Shown piece by piece: positions 51,753-61,090 of a stretch of 64,000 nucleotides of DNA. A program made the translations under genes and the position numbers. The stretch is taken from NCBI RefSeq assembly GCF_028736155.1, contig NZ_CP117879.1:620001-684000 (forward strand), in the 5' to 3' direction. The notes below the pieces were generated by a model. The model searched no databases and had not been told where the DNA came from. It saw only the letters and a program-made list of their open reading frames with translations. Position 1 is the stretch's first letter. Each line of letters starts with the position of its first letter. Source of the stretch: Flavobacterium sp. KACC 22763. Its GTDB lineage: Bacteria; Bacteroidota; Bacteroidia; Flavobacteriales; Flavobacteriaceae.

Positions 51753-51885
51753 TACATCATTACTACATCATAATGTTATGTTAAACGAATTTTGTTAACA
51801 TTTATAGTATTGATAATCATAATTATAAGATAAAATTTTAACACATTGATGTAGCTATGTTGTAGTGGTGTTTGATGTACTACAA
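51753..51885 (+). promoter_or_regulatory. cluster of TACATCA/TGATGTA sites upstream of susC
   Basis: Two direct copies TACATCA lie at 51753-51759 and 51764-51770 (11-bp period). Two inverted copies TGATGTA lie at 51847-51853 and 51873-51879. The last is within TTGTAGT-N12-ACTACAA (51860-51885), a perfect 7-bp inverted repeat. All are in the 244-bp gap between the regulator and susC, so they are candidate binding sites for the upstream LuxR-type HTH. A weak -7 box (TTAATTTG near 51899) lies downstream. Confidence 0.5.
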
Positions 51886-51935
51886 CGTTGTAATTGCTTA
51901 ATTTGGCTCTACTAACTTAAACGATTACGTACTGT

Positions 51936-54900
51936 ATGAAAAATTTTATTTTTAGCTTTTTAGCGCTCTTGCTGCTGCCTACATATATGATGGGGCAGGC
52001 TCAAGCAATTAAAGGAAAAGTAGTAGACAGTAATGGAATGGGAATTCCAGGAGCAATTATCGCTTCAGCTGATGCTAGAGCTACTGCAGATGCAGATTTC
52101 GACGGAAACTTTACAATTAATGCAAAACCTGGAGATGTTCTAAAAATCTCTATGTTAGGCTTTGATTCGGTTTCTGTACCGGCTACAGCCGCACCAATGA
52201 CAATTACCTTAAAAGAAGCAGGTGATACTGCCTTAAAAGAAGTAGTTGTAATTGGGTACGGTACAAGAAAGAAAATTGATAACACTTCGGCTGTTGCTTC
52301 ATTAAAAGCTGAGGATGTTACTAAAACAAAAGTTTTAAATGCTTCTCAAGCTATTCAAGGTAAAGCTGCGGGTGTTCAGGTAACTTCTTCAGATGCTCCA
52401 GGAAGCACGCCTTCTGTTGTAATTAGAGGTTTAGGGACTGCATTAGGAGGAAGAAATCCTTTATACATTGTTGATGGAATGCCAACAGAAAACATCAATA
52501 ATATTAATACAAATGATATTACTTCTTATGAAATCTTGAAAGATGCGTCTGCATTGGCTATTTATGGAACAAGAGCAGCAAATGGAGTTATCATTATTAC
52601 CACTAAAAAAGGTAAAGGAGATAAAGTATCTGTGGAGGTTGAAAGTTTTGCAGGTGTTAGAACACCACTTAAAAAAGTAAAAATGGCAAATGGAGACCAA
52701 TATGCTGCATACTCAAATGCTGCATTAGGTACAAACACTTTTGCTACAAATCAGCCTGTTAACACAAATTGGTTGGATGAAATTACGAGAACAGGATCTT
52801 ACACTCAAAATAACATTTCGGTTTCAGGGGCTTCAGAAAACATTAAATATTTCTTTAGTGCTGGAAACTATGAAGAAAAAGCAATCTTAAATGGCCTTGA
52901 TTACTCACGTACTACCTTCAGAAACAATAATGAGTTTAAATTATCTAAGAAAGTAACGTTAAATCAAAATTTAAGTTTTACATCATCTAAATCTGCTCCA
53001 AAACCTTTAGGAGCTTTTACAAATGCTTACAAACAGTCGCCTATAGTACCAGTACGTTTTGCTGATGGTCAATATGGTGTATCTCGTGTAGATGCTAATG
53101 GTGTAGCAGGTCCAGTAGGTTCATCATTTAATAATGTTGGAAATCCAGTTGCTCAGCTAGATTTCTATGATGAACAACAAAGAAGTGTTACTCTACAAGG
53201 AGGATTAAAATTAGATTGGGAGATTATTGATGGTTTAAAATTCACTTCTCAGTTTAATGGTGAATACTATAATTGGAAACAATATAATTTCGAAGATAAG
53301 CAAGGTATCTGGATGGCAGCTAACCCTAATAAAACTGAAGCAGATTATGTTGCTACTCATGAAAAAGATCCAGTAAATTTATTAACAAGGGGTAGAGAAG
53401 AATACTTTAACTGGAATTTATCTAATTATTTTACTTACAATAAAGTTTTCGCAAACATTCATGATGTTGAGGTAACTGCTGGTATTGAAGCTTCTGTAAA
53501 AGGACCAAGAGAAACTTTGACAATTGCTAGAAAAAATGTAAGCGAAAATTCTAACTATTGGTCTCTATATAATGCTAAAGACGCCAAAGGTGTTGATTAT
53601 GTGGCTGATATTACTAGTTTATATGATATCAGATACAACGAAAGCAGATTAGCTTCTTATTTCGGAAGGGTTCAGTATAAATTAATGGACAAATATTTAT
53701 TTACGGGTACAATTAGACGTGATGGATCTTCAAACTTTGCTAAAGATTATCGTTGGGGCACTTTCCCTTCTTTTGGTATTGGTTGGGTTATGACGAAAGA
53801 AAGTTTCTTATCAGATATTAAAGGTGTTGATTTAATTAAATTGAGAGGTAGCTGGGGTAGATTAGGAAATCAAAATGTTCCTTTAAATACTCAAGCTTAT
53901 GCCTCAGGACTTAATGCTTACTTAGGTGGTTCACTTTTATATCAAGGAACAACAATTAACTCTCAAATTGATCCAAGCTTATCTTGGGAGATTACAGAAG
54001 AGGCTTCTGCGGGTGTTGATTTTGAATTCTTAAGCAACAGATTAAAAGGATCTTTTGATGTGTATGACAAAAACACAAACAATGTTATTTTAAATACGAA
54101 GCCATACATGACATCTGGTATGACAATTTCAACTCCAGCGCACGTGGGTGAGGTGTCTAATAAAGGTTTTGAGGTGGCTTTACGTTGGGATGATAAAATT
54201 AATGATAACTTAAGTTATTGGGTTGGAGGAAACTTCTCTCACAATACAAACAAACTAGCAGGTTTAAAAGATTTTGATATTTCACCTGTTGTTGGAGGTA
54301 ATTTAGGTAATGGTCAAGATACTAAAATGTTAAATAAAACTTCAGTAGGGCAGCCTTTAGGAAGTTTCTATTTATACGAGTATGCAGGTATCGATCCAGC
54401 AAATGGTAAAATGCTTTATTATAATGCAGCTGGTGATAAAGTGACTCAAAACTTGCTTGATGCAAATAAAGATAAAAAATATGTTGGTTCTATTTTACCT
54501 AAAAACAACTATGGTGTTACTTTAGGATTAAACTATAAAAACATCGATTTTTCTGTTGATGGTTATGGTACTGGTGGTGCTAAAGTTTATAATGGTAAAA
54601 AAGCTCAGCGTTTTACAGGTGAAAACATTGAAGCTTCTTTAACTAGCAACTATTGGACACCGACTAATACTACAGCAGCAAATCCTAAGCCATTTAATGA
54701 AGTACCAGTTGCTTCAACATACTACATGGAATCAGGAGATTTCTTTAGAATTAACAACATCACTTTAGGATATAAACTTCCTTTAACTGAAACAAGTTTT
54801 ATCAACTATTGTAGACTTTATGTTAATGCAATCAACCCATTCATTACTCAAAAATTCTCTGGTTTCTCTCCAGAATTGAATGGTAATGGTGATCCATACG

Positions 54901-54974
54901 GAACTCAAGGAATTGAGCTCGATGCTTATCCTACTTTAAGATCTTTCGTTATTGGTGCTAATTTAAAATTTTAA
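51936..54974 (+). CDS. SusC/RagA-type TonB-linked outer-membrane receptor
   Basis: 1012 residues. It has signal peptide MKNFIFSFLALLLLPTYMMGQ, a CarboxypepD_reg-like domain (AIKGKVVDSNGMGIPGA, DFDGNFTINAKPGD), TonB-box region EVVVIGYGTRKK, a plug (GRNPLYIVDGMPTENI, YEILKDASALAIYGTRAANGV) and a 22-strand barrel ending in FVIGANLKF. It imports oligosaccharide with SusD, whose gene follows 4 bp later. The neighbours suggest beta-1,2-linked glucan fragments as the cargo (inference). Confidence 0.97.
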   Translation: MKNFIFSFLALLLLPTYMMGQAQAIKGKVVDSNGMGIPGAIIASADARATADADFDGNFTINAKPGDVLKISMLGFDSVSVPATAAPMTITLKEAGDTALKEVVVIGYGTRKKIDNTSAVASLKAEDVTKTKVLNASQAIQGKAAGVQVTSSDAPGSTPSVVIRGLGTALGGRNPLYIVDGMPTENINNINTNDITSYEILKDASALAIYGTRAANGVIIITTKKGKGDKVSVEVESFAGVRTPLKKVKMANGDQYAAYSNAALGTNTFATNQPVNTNWLDEITRTGSYTQNNISVSGASENIKYFFSAGNYEEKAILNGLDYSRTTFRNNNEFKLSKKVTLNQNLSFTSSKSAPKPLGAFTNAYKQSPIVPVRFADGQYGVSRVDANGVAGPVGSSFNNVGNPVAQLDFYDEQQRSVTLQGGLKLDWEIIDGLKFTSQFNGEYYNWKQYNFEDKQGIWMAANPNKTEADYVATHEKDPVNLLTRGREEYFNWNLSNYFTYNKVFANIHDVEVTAGIEASVKGPRETLTIARKNVSENSNYWSLYNAKDAKGVDYVADITSLYDIRYNESRLASYFGRVQYKLMDKYLFTGTIRRDGSSNFAKDYRWGTFPSFGIGWVMTKESFLSDIKGVDLIKLRGSWGRLGNQNVPLNTQAYASGLNAYLGGSLLYQGTTINSQIDPSLSWEITEEASAGVDFEFLSNRLKGSFDVYDKNTNNVILNTKPYMTSGMTISTPAHVGEVSNKGFEVALRWDDKINDNLSYWVGGNFSHNTNKLAGLKDFDISPVVGGNLGNGQDTKMLNKTSVGQPLGSFYLYEYAGIDPANGKMLYYNAAGDKVTQNLLDANKDKKYVGSILPKNNYGVTLGLNYKNIDFSVDGYGTGGAKVYNGKKAQRFTGENIEASLTSNYWTPTNTTAANPKPFNEVPVASTYYMESGDFFRINNITLGYKLPLTETSFINYCRLYVNAINPFITQKFSGFSPELNGNGDPYGTQGIELDAYPTLRSFVIGANLKF

Positions 54975-54978
54975 TATT

Positions 54979-56433
54979 ATGAAAAAGATATATATATCAA
55001 TGTTTGCATTGTCAGCATTGTTCTTTACAGGATGTGCAGATGATTTTTTAGACGTTGCTCCAACACAATCTATACCAACATCAGATGTTGAGCTTTACAA
55101 TACAGATAGTGGTGCAAAAACATTTGTAACTTCAATTTATGCTAAATTCCTAGATTGGGATATGAGTTCATTTGGATGGATTGGTTTAGCAAGTATTACT
55201 TCTGATGATGCTGATAAAGGATCTTCTCCTGGTGATACTGGAACAGATAAAGACGTTTTGGATGCATTAACCTATAATTCTTCAAATCCATCAGCAGAAA
55301 GTACTTTCATTGCTCAGTATGATGGTATTAACAGATGTAATCAAGCTTTAAATATGATTCCTAAATTGGATAAAGCTGATCCTGCATTAAGAGAAAGATT
55401 AATGGGAGAAGCAAAATTTTTGAGAGCTTTCATGTACTTTACTCTTGTAAAATGTTATGGTGGTGTTCCAATTGTTGATCGTTTACAAAACCCAACATCA
55501 GAGGAAGATAAAAAAATGTTACTTACTCGTAAACCTCTAGCCGAAGTTTACGCTTTTATTGAAAAAGATTTGCAAGAGGCAATTGCAGTTTTGCCAAATA
55601 GAAGTGCTTATGCTGCAGATGAAAAAGCAAGAGCTTCAAAAGGTGCAGCTTATGCTTTATTAGCAAAAGTAAGCTTGTATCAAAAGAAATGGCAGCAGGT
55701 AATTGATAACTGTAATCAAATTACAGGTTATGCACTTAACCCAAGCTATGCTAAGATGTTCAGATTAGAAGGTGAAAATGACATTGAGTCAATTTTTGAA
55801 ATAAACGGAAACGGTGCTGTACCAACTAAAGGAATTGCAGGATACTCTAATACACAAGGTGCGCGTGGCAACGGTGGATGGGGATGGGGATTCAACGTTC
55901 CATCACAAAGCTTATTAAATGCATATGAGCCTGGAGATGTTAGAAAAAATGCTACAATTATCTTTAGAAATTCAACTTTATATGATGGAAGAGTTGTACC
56001 AGAAACGGTAGAAAATCCTATGTATAATTTTAAAGCATATTCTTCTTCATATACTGATGCGTGGGAAACTGATGCAAATATCAAATATTTAAGATATGGT
56101 GAAGTGCTTTTAATGAAAGCTGAAGCATTAAATGAGTTAGGACAAACTTCTGAAGCAATTGGTTTGCTAAACCAAATCAGACATAGAGCAGAATTAGGAG
56201 ATACTCCGGCAACTTCTCAAGCAGCTGTTAGAACTGCAATTTGGAAAGAAAGAAGAGTTGAACTTGCTTTTGAATTTGACAGATTCTTTGATTTAGTTAG
56301 AACTGGTCAAGCAGAAAGTGCTTTTGCTGCAGATGGAAAAGTATTTACAGTAGGTAAAAATGAATTATTTCCTATTCCGGCGTCCTTCATTTTGCAAGCA
56401 GATGGTTTATCAACACAAAACCCTGGTTATTAA
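54979..56433 (+). CDS. SusD/RagB-type glycan-binding lipoprotein
   Basis: 484 residues. The lipoprotein signal MKKIYISMFALSALFFTGC places Cys19 on the outer surface. The SusD fold shows in DDFLDVAPTQSIP, RCNQALNMIPKLDKA, GEAKFLRAFMYFTLVKCYGGVPIV and the C-terminal IRHRAEL...ERRVELAFEFDRFFDLVRTG. It caps SusC and binds the glycan. A strong hairpin lies just after the stop. Confidence 0.97.
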   Translation: MKKIYISMFALSALFFTGCADDFLDVAPTQSIPTSDVELYNTDSGAKTFVTSIYAKFLDWDMSSFGWIGLASITSDDADKGSSPGDTGTDKDVLDALTYNSSNPSAESTFIAQYDGINRCNQALNMIPKLDKADPALRERLMGEAKFLRAFMYFTLVKCYGGVPIVDRLQNPTSEEDKKMLLTRKPLAEVYAFIEKDLQEAIAVLPNRSAYAADEKARASKGAAYALLAKVSLYQKKWQQVIDNCNQITGYALNPSYAKMFRLEGENDIESIFEINGNGAVPTKGIAGYSNTQGARGNGGWGWGFNVPSQSLLNAYEPGDVRKNATIIFRNSTLYDGRVVPETVENPMYNFKAYSSSYTDAWETDANIKYLRYGEVLLMKAEALNELGQTSEAIGLLNQIRHRAELGDTPATSQAAVRTAIWKERRVELAFEFDRFFDLVRTGQAESAFAADGKVFTVGKNELFPIPASFILQADGLSTQNPGY

Positions 56434-56499
56434 TCAAAATCTTAAAAATCACTTCCTTCAGATTTCCTGAAGGAAGTGATTATTTATCAAAATCTTAAA
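56433..56499 (+). promoter_or_regulatory. 15-bp hairpin flanked by 14-bp direct repeats, after susD
   Basis: A perfect 15-bp stem (56447-56461 with 56467-56481) has loop ATTTC and no T-run. ATCAAAATCTTAAA occurs on both sides (56433-56446 and 56486-56499). It lies between susD and the enzyme genes, so it may stabilise the susCD message or attenuate downstream expression. Confidence 0.6.
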
Positions 56500-56507
56500 T
56501 TTTTATA

Positions 56508-57887
56508 ATGGTTAGAATTTCAGTTTTATTTTTAGCTTTTACTTTTTTTAGTTGTGGATCTAATGCCGATAAGTCAAAAGAAAATGTACAGGAAAATACT
56601 TCTGGCGTTACTGCATTAACAGATGAGCAGCTTTTAGACGCTGTTCAAAAACAAACTTTTAAATACTTCTGGGATTATGCAGAACCAAATTCTGGATTAG
56701 CTAGAGAACGTTATCATCCGGACGGAGTTTATCCTGAAAACGATTCAAATATTGTAACAACAGGTGGTTCAGGTTTCGGATTAATGGCGCTCGTTTCAGG
56801 AATGTCTCAAGGTTATATTACAAAAGAGCAAGGGGTAGAGAGACTTAACAAAATTGCAGATTTTTTAGGCAAAGCAGATCGTTTTCACGGAGCATGGTCA
56901 CATTGGATTGACGGAAATACAGGAAAAGTAAAGCCTTTTGGAACCAAGGATAATGGTGGTGATTTAGTTGAAACCTCATTTTTGGTTGCAGGAATGATTA
57001 CGGTTCGTGAATATCTTAAAGATGGTTCTGAAAAAGAAAAAGCCGTAGCACAAAAATACGATGCACTTTGGAAAGGTGTTGATTGGCAATGGTATACAAA
57101 TAACAAAAACGTATTATATTGGCATTGGTCTCCTTCTTATGCATGGCAGATGAATTTCCCACTACAAGGATATAACGAATGCCTTATTACTTACGTAATG
57201 GCAGCGTCTTCGCCAACGCATACAATCGATGCGAAAGCATATCACGAAGGATGGGCGAGAAGCGGTGGCATAGTTTCTTCAAAAACAAAATATAATATCC
57301 CTCTTATTTTAAAGCATAATGGTGCAGAAGAATTTGGCGGTCCGTTATTCTGGGCTCATTATTCTTATGTTGGTTTAGATCCAAACCAATTAAGCGATAA
57401 ATATGCTAATTACTGGGATTTAAATGTGAATCAGACTAAAATCAATTATGAGTATTGTGTTCAAAATCCAAATAAAAATGCAGGTTATGGTCCTGAATAT
57501 TGGGGTTTAACTGCTTCTTATTCAAGAAATCCTGACGGCTCTATTGGTTATAATGCACACATGCCAAGCAACGATCAAGGTGTGATTTCTCCAACAGCAG
57601 CAATCAGCTCAATTGTTTATACACCAAAAGAATCTATGGCTGTGATTAGAAATTTATACGAAAACCATAAAGAAGAAACTTGGGGAGATGCTGGTTTTTA
57701 TGATGCTTTAAGTTTAGGAAATAAATGGGTGGCAAAACGCTATTTAGCAATAGATCAAGGTCCAGAACTGGTAATGATCGAAAATTACAGAACAGGATTG
57801 ATATGGAAATTGTTTATGAACGCGCCAGAAGTAAAACAAGGTTTAACAAAACTTGGATTTAAATCTGGAAAATACGGGATTCAATAA
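56508..57887 (+). CDS. GH144-like lipoprotein (beta-1,2-glucanase type)
   Basis: 459 residues with lipoprotein signal (FLAFTFFSC, Cys16). The alpha/alpha-barrel family called 'glucoamylase' in databases is recognised from TFKYFWDYAEPNSGLARER, VTTGGSGFGLMALVSGM, VETSFLVAGMITVREYL, YNECLITYVMAASSPTH and GPEYWGLTASYS. Characterised members of this group form GH144, endo-beta-1,2-glucanases; glucoamylase is a misnomer. Being anchored at the surface or periplasm after susCD, it probably cuts the polymer or imported fragments. GH144 versus a sister family cannot be settled without alignment. Confidence 0.8.
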   Translation: MVRISVLFLAFTFFSCGSNADKSKENVQENTSGVTALTDEQLLDAVQKQTFKYFWDYAEPNSGLARERYHPDGVYPENDSNIVTTGGSGFGLMALVSGMSQGYITKEQGVERLNKIADFLGKADRFHGAWSHWIDGNTGKVKPFGTKDNGGDLVETSFLVAGMITVREYLKDGSEKEKAVAQKYDALWKGVDWQWYTNNKNVLYWHWSPSYAWQMNFPLQGYNECLITYVMAASSPTHTIDAKAYHEGWARSGGIVSSKTKYNIPLILKHNGAEEFGGPLFWAHYSYVGLDPNQLSDKYANYWDLNVNQTKINYEYCVQNPNKNAGYGPEYWGLTASYSRNPDGSIGYNAHMPSNDQGVISPTAAISSIVYTPKESMAVIRNLYENHKEETWGDAGFYDALSLGNKWVAKRYLAIDQGPELVMIENYRTGLIWKLFMNAPEVKQGLTKLGFKSGKYGIQ

Positions 57888-57892
57888 TTGAC

Positions 57893-58606
57893 ATGAAATA
57901 CAAATTAGCTTTTTTATCTTTTTTGTTTTCGCTTTTAGGCTTTAGCCAGAGTGAAACAACTGGAAAAATAAATACAGTTATAATGGAAAAGTATGAGTTG
58001 GGTTATGTACTGCATAAACCAGCAAATACAAAAGAAAAAAAGCCATTAATAGTTTTTATTTCTGGAGATGGAGAAAAAGGAACTGATCTTGAGAAAGTGA
58101 AGATTCACGGTCCTTTAAAATATTTGAAAACGCATCAATTAGATGCTTACGTTCTTGCTCCACAATGTAAAGAAGATGAGAACTGGGATATAGAATCAAT
58201 TTATCAGCTGATTTTAAAAATTCAGAAAGAAAATAAAATTGATTCAGAAAGAATATATGTTACTGGTTTGAGCTCAGGAGGTTGGGCTTCTTGGAATTTG
58301 GCTTTTGCACATCCAGATCTATTTGCCGCAAATGTACCTGTAGCTGGCTTTGTAGATTTGATTCAGTTAGAAAAAGCATGTGAAATAGCCAATATTCCAA
58401 CCAGAATTTTTCATGGATTATTGGATGATGTGGTAAATGTGAATTATGCAATCACAATTTACAAAGAATTGAAAAAATGTAATGCAAAAGATGTAAAGCT
58501 GACCATTTTTGATGATGCAGGTCATGACAGCTGGACAAAAGTATACGATAATCAAGAAATCTATGACTGGATGTTACAGCAAAGAAAAACGAATACAAAC
58601 AAATAA
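57893..58606 (+). CDS. secreted alpha/beta hydrolase (esterase-like)
   Basis: 237 residues with signal peptide MKYKLAFLSFLFSLLGFSQ. A compact alpha/beta-hydrolase of the dienelactone-hydrolase/carboxylesterase type has nucleophile Ser127 in GLSSGG, an Asp in HGLLDDVVNV and a His in DAGHDSW. It lies 5 bp after the GH144-like gene, clearly in the PUL operon. In the PUL it could remove acyl groups (for example succinyl) from the glycan, though it could equally be a peptidase relative. Confidence 0.85.
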   Translation: MKYKLAFLSFLFSLLGFSQSETTGKINTVIMEKYELGYVLHKPANTKEKKPLIVFISGDGEKGTDLEKVKIHGPLKYLKTHQLDAYVLAPQCKEDENWDIESIYQLILKIQKENKIDSERIYVTGLSSGGWASWNLAFAHPDLFAANVPVAGFVDLIQLEKACEIANIPTRIFHGLLDDVVNVNYAITIYKELKKCNAKDVKLTIFDDAGHDSWTKVYDNQEIYDWMLQQRKTNTNK

Positions 58607-58699
58607 ATAGAATAGAATGAAATCACTTTGATTCAAACAAAAAAACTAAACGAAGAAAAGTGATTCCATGTTCCGATTAAAAACAAATATTAAATACAC

Positions 58700-61000
58700 A
58701 TGAAAAACAAATTAGTCTTACTTTTTTTAGGATGTGCTGTTTTGGGTTATGCTCAAAAAAAGCCAGCTAAAAATACAGTGAAAATTAAACCAAAGTCTGA
58801 ATTTGTGGCGGAATTAATGTCAAAAATGACTTTAGACGAGAAATTGGGCCAGTTAAATTTGCCAACATCTGGGGATATTACAACAGGTCAGGCAAACAGC
58901 TCAAATGTGGCAAAAAATATTGCTGAAGGAAAAGTGGGCGGTTTGTTCAACATTAAATCAGTTCAAAAAATCAAAGAAGTACAGAAAATTGCGGTTGAAA
59001 AAAGCCGTTTAAAAATTCCGTTGCTTTTTGGTATGGACGTTATTCACGGTTACGAAACAACATTCCCAATTCCATTAGGATTATCTTGTACTTGGGATAT
59101 GGGCTTAATTGAAAGAAGTGCTCAAATCGCTGCAAAAGAAGCAAGTGCAGACGGTATCAACTGGACATTTTCTCCAATGGTTGACATTTCTCGTGACCCA
59201 AGATGGGGAAGAGTTTCTGAAGGTTCAGGAGAAGATCCATATTTAGGAAGCCAAATTGCAAAAGCAATGGTTAACGGTTACCAACAGCACGATCTTACTA
59301 AAAATAACTCAATCTTAGCTTGTGTGAAACACTTCGCATTATATGGTGCTCCAGAAGGCGGACGTGATTATAATACAGTTGATATGAGCCACATCAGAAT
59401 GTTTAATGACTATTTTCCTCCTTACAAAGCTGCAGTTGATGCAGGTGTAGGTTCGGTTATGGCTTCTTTCAACGAAGTTGACGGAATTCCAGCAACTGGA
59501 AACAAATGGTTAATGACTGATGTTTTAAGAAAACAATGGGGTTTCAAAGGATTTGTAGTAACAGACTTTACTGGTATTCCTGAAATGATTCCTCACGGAA
59601 TGGGAGATTTACAAGATGTTTCTGCTTTAGCATTAAACGCTGGAGTTGAAATGGATATGGTTGGAGAAGGTTTCTTAGGAACTTTAAAAAAATCTTTAGA
59701 TGAAGGAAAAGTAAAAATCGAAACTATCGATAATGCTGTAAAACTTATTTTAGAAGCAAAATACGATTTAGGATTATTCCAAGATCCATACAAATACTGT
59801 GATGAAAAAAGAGCTAAAACTGAAATCTTTACAACAGATAGCAGAAAAGAAGCACGTGATATTGCAGCTCAATCATTGGTTTTGCTAAAAAACCAAAATC
59901 AGTTGTTGCCACTTAAAAAATCTGGAACAATTGGTTTAATAGGACCATTGGCAGATGCTAAGGAAAACATGCCAGGAACTTGGAGTGTTGCTACAAAAAT
60001 GGAAAATGCTGTTTCATTATTGAGAGGTATTAAAGAAGTTGCCGGAGCTGGAACGAAAGTTTTATACGCTAAAGGAAGTAATTTAGATTATGATGAAACT
60101 TTTGAAACGAATGCGACAATGTTTGGTAAAACATTACACCGCGATGCTCGTACAAAAGAAGAATTATTAGCAGAAGCTTTAAAAGTTGCTGAGCAGTCAG
60201 ACGTAATTGTTGCCGCTTTAGGTGAATCTGCAGAGATGAGTGGGGAATCTAGCAGCCGTACAAACTTAGAAATTCCTCAAGCGCAAAAAGATTTATTAAA
60301 CGCTTTATTAAAAACTGGAAAACCAGTTGTTTTAGTTTTATTTGACGGGCGTCCGTTAGTAATTACTGACGAAGAAAAAACAGTTCCTGCCATTTTAAAT
60401 GCTTGGTTTGCTGGTACAGAAGCAGGTTATGCTATTGCTGATGTGTTATTTGGAGACGTAAACCCTTCAGGAAAATTGACTTCAACTTTCCCAAGAAGCG
60501 TTGGACAGTTGCCAATTTATTATGCACACAAAAATACAGGAAGACCACTTTCTAACACAGAAGGGAAATTCGAAAAATTCAGATCAAATTATATTGACGA
60601 AAGAAATGAGCCTTTATTTCCATTCGGATTTGGTTTAAGCTATACCACTTTTGATTATTCAAACTTGAAAATTTCTTCTGATAAAATGAATGCTTCAGGG
60701 AAATTAAAAGTTACGGTTGATGTAACAAACACAGGAAATTTCGATGGAAAAGAAACTGTTCAGTTATACATCAGAGATTTAGTTGGTTCAGTAACAAGAC
60801 CAGTTAGAGAATTGAAAGGTTTCCAAAAAATAGCACTTAAAAAAGGTGAAAAACAAACAGTAAGCTTTGATATTACTGTTGAAGATTTAAAATTTTATAA
60901 CTCTGATTTACAATTCGTAGCAGAGCCTGGGCAGTTTGATATTTTCGTTGGAGGAAATTCAAATGCCGATAAGAAAGTTAGTTTTGAGTTAACTAAATAG
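58700..61000 (+). CDS. bglX: GH3 beta-glucosidase (BglX-type)
   Basis: 766 residues with signal peptide MKNKLVLLFLGCAVLGYAQ. GH3 N-terminal TIM barrel: PLLFGMDVIHGYETTFPIPL, DPRWGRVSEGSGEDPYLG, VKHFALYGAPEGGRDYN. The nucleophile is Asp289 in VVTDFTGIPEM. The C-terminal alpha/beta domain (EMSGESSSRT) and a FnIII-like domain complete it. It releases glucose from short beta-glucosides in the periplasm. BglX relatives cleave several linkages; next to GH144, sophorose-type beta-1,2 oligomers are the likely substrate. A 93-bp gap separates it from the esterase gene. Confidence 0.95.
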   Translation: MKNKLVLLFLGCAVLGYAQKKPAKNTVKIKPKSEFVAELMSKMTLDEKLGQLNLPTSGDITTGQANSSNVAKNIAEGKVGGLFNIKSVQKIKEVQKIAVEKSRLKIPLLFGMDVIHGYETTFPIPLGLSCTWDMGLIERSAQIAAKEASADGINWTFSPMVDISRDPRWGRVSEGSGEDPYLGSQIAKAMVNGYQQHDLTKNNSILACVKHFALYGAPEGGRDYNTVDMSHIRMFNDYFPPYKAAVDAGVGSVMASFNEVDGIPATGNKWLMTDVLRKQWGFKGFVVTDFTGIPEMIPHGMGDLQDVSALALNAGVEMDMVGEGFLGTLKKSLDEGKVKIETIDNAVKLILEAKYDLGLFQDPYKYCDEKRAKTEIFTTDSRKEARDIAAQSLVLLKNQNQLLPLKKSGTIGLIGPLADAKENMPGTWSVATKMENAVSLLRGIKEVAGAGTKVLYAKGSNLDYDETFETNATMFGKTLHRDARTKEELLAEALKVAEQSDVIVAALGESAEMSGESSSRTNLEIPQAQKDLLNALLKTGKPVVLVLFDGRPLVITDEEKTVPAILNAWFAGTEAGYAIADVLFGDVNPSGKLTSTFPRSVGQLPIYYAHKNTGRPLSNTEGKFEKFRSNYIDERNEPLFPFGFGLSYTTFDYSNLKISSDKMNASGKLKVTVDVTNTGNFDGKETVQLYIRDLVGSVTRPVRELKGFQKIALKKGEKQTVSFDITVEDLKFYNSDLQFVAEPGQFDIFVGGNSNADKKVSFELTK

Positions 61001-61020
61001 TTGGTTTATTTGATTAGTGA

Positions 61021-61049
61021 AAAGCCCTTCGTTTGGAGGGCTTTTTTTC
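61021..61049 (+). terminator. intrinsic terminator after GH3
   Basis: AAAGCCC...GGGCTTT around a short inner stem (TTC/GGA region) with a T7 run. It may reduce but need not abolish transcription into the GDPD gene 42 bp later. Confidence 0.8.
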
Positions 61050-61090
61050 TAAATCTACAGACCTTTTTGTAATTTTTTAACTACGATTAT

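Noticed and set aside
56508..57887. Glucoamylase (alpha-1,4) function for the GH144-like gene
   Set aside because: The database name is historical; characterised relatives act on beta-1,2-glucan and the PUL has no alpha-glucan enzymes.
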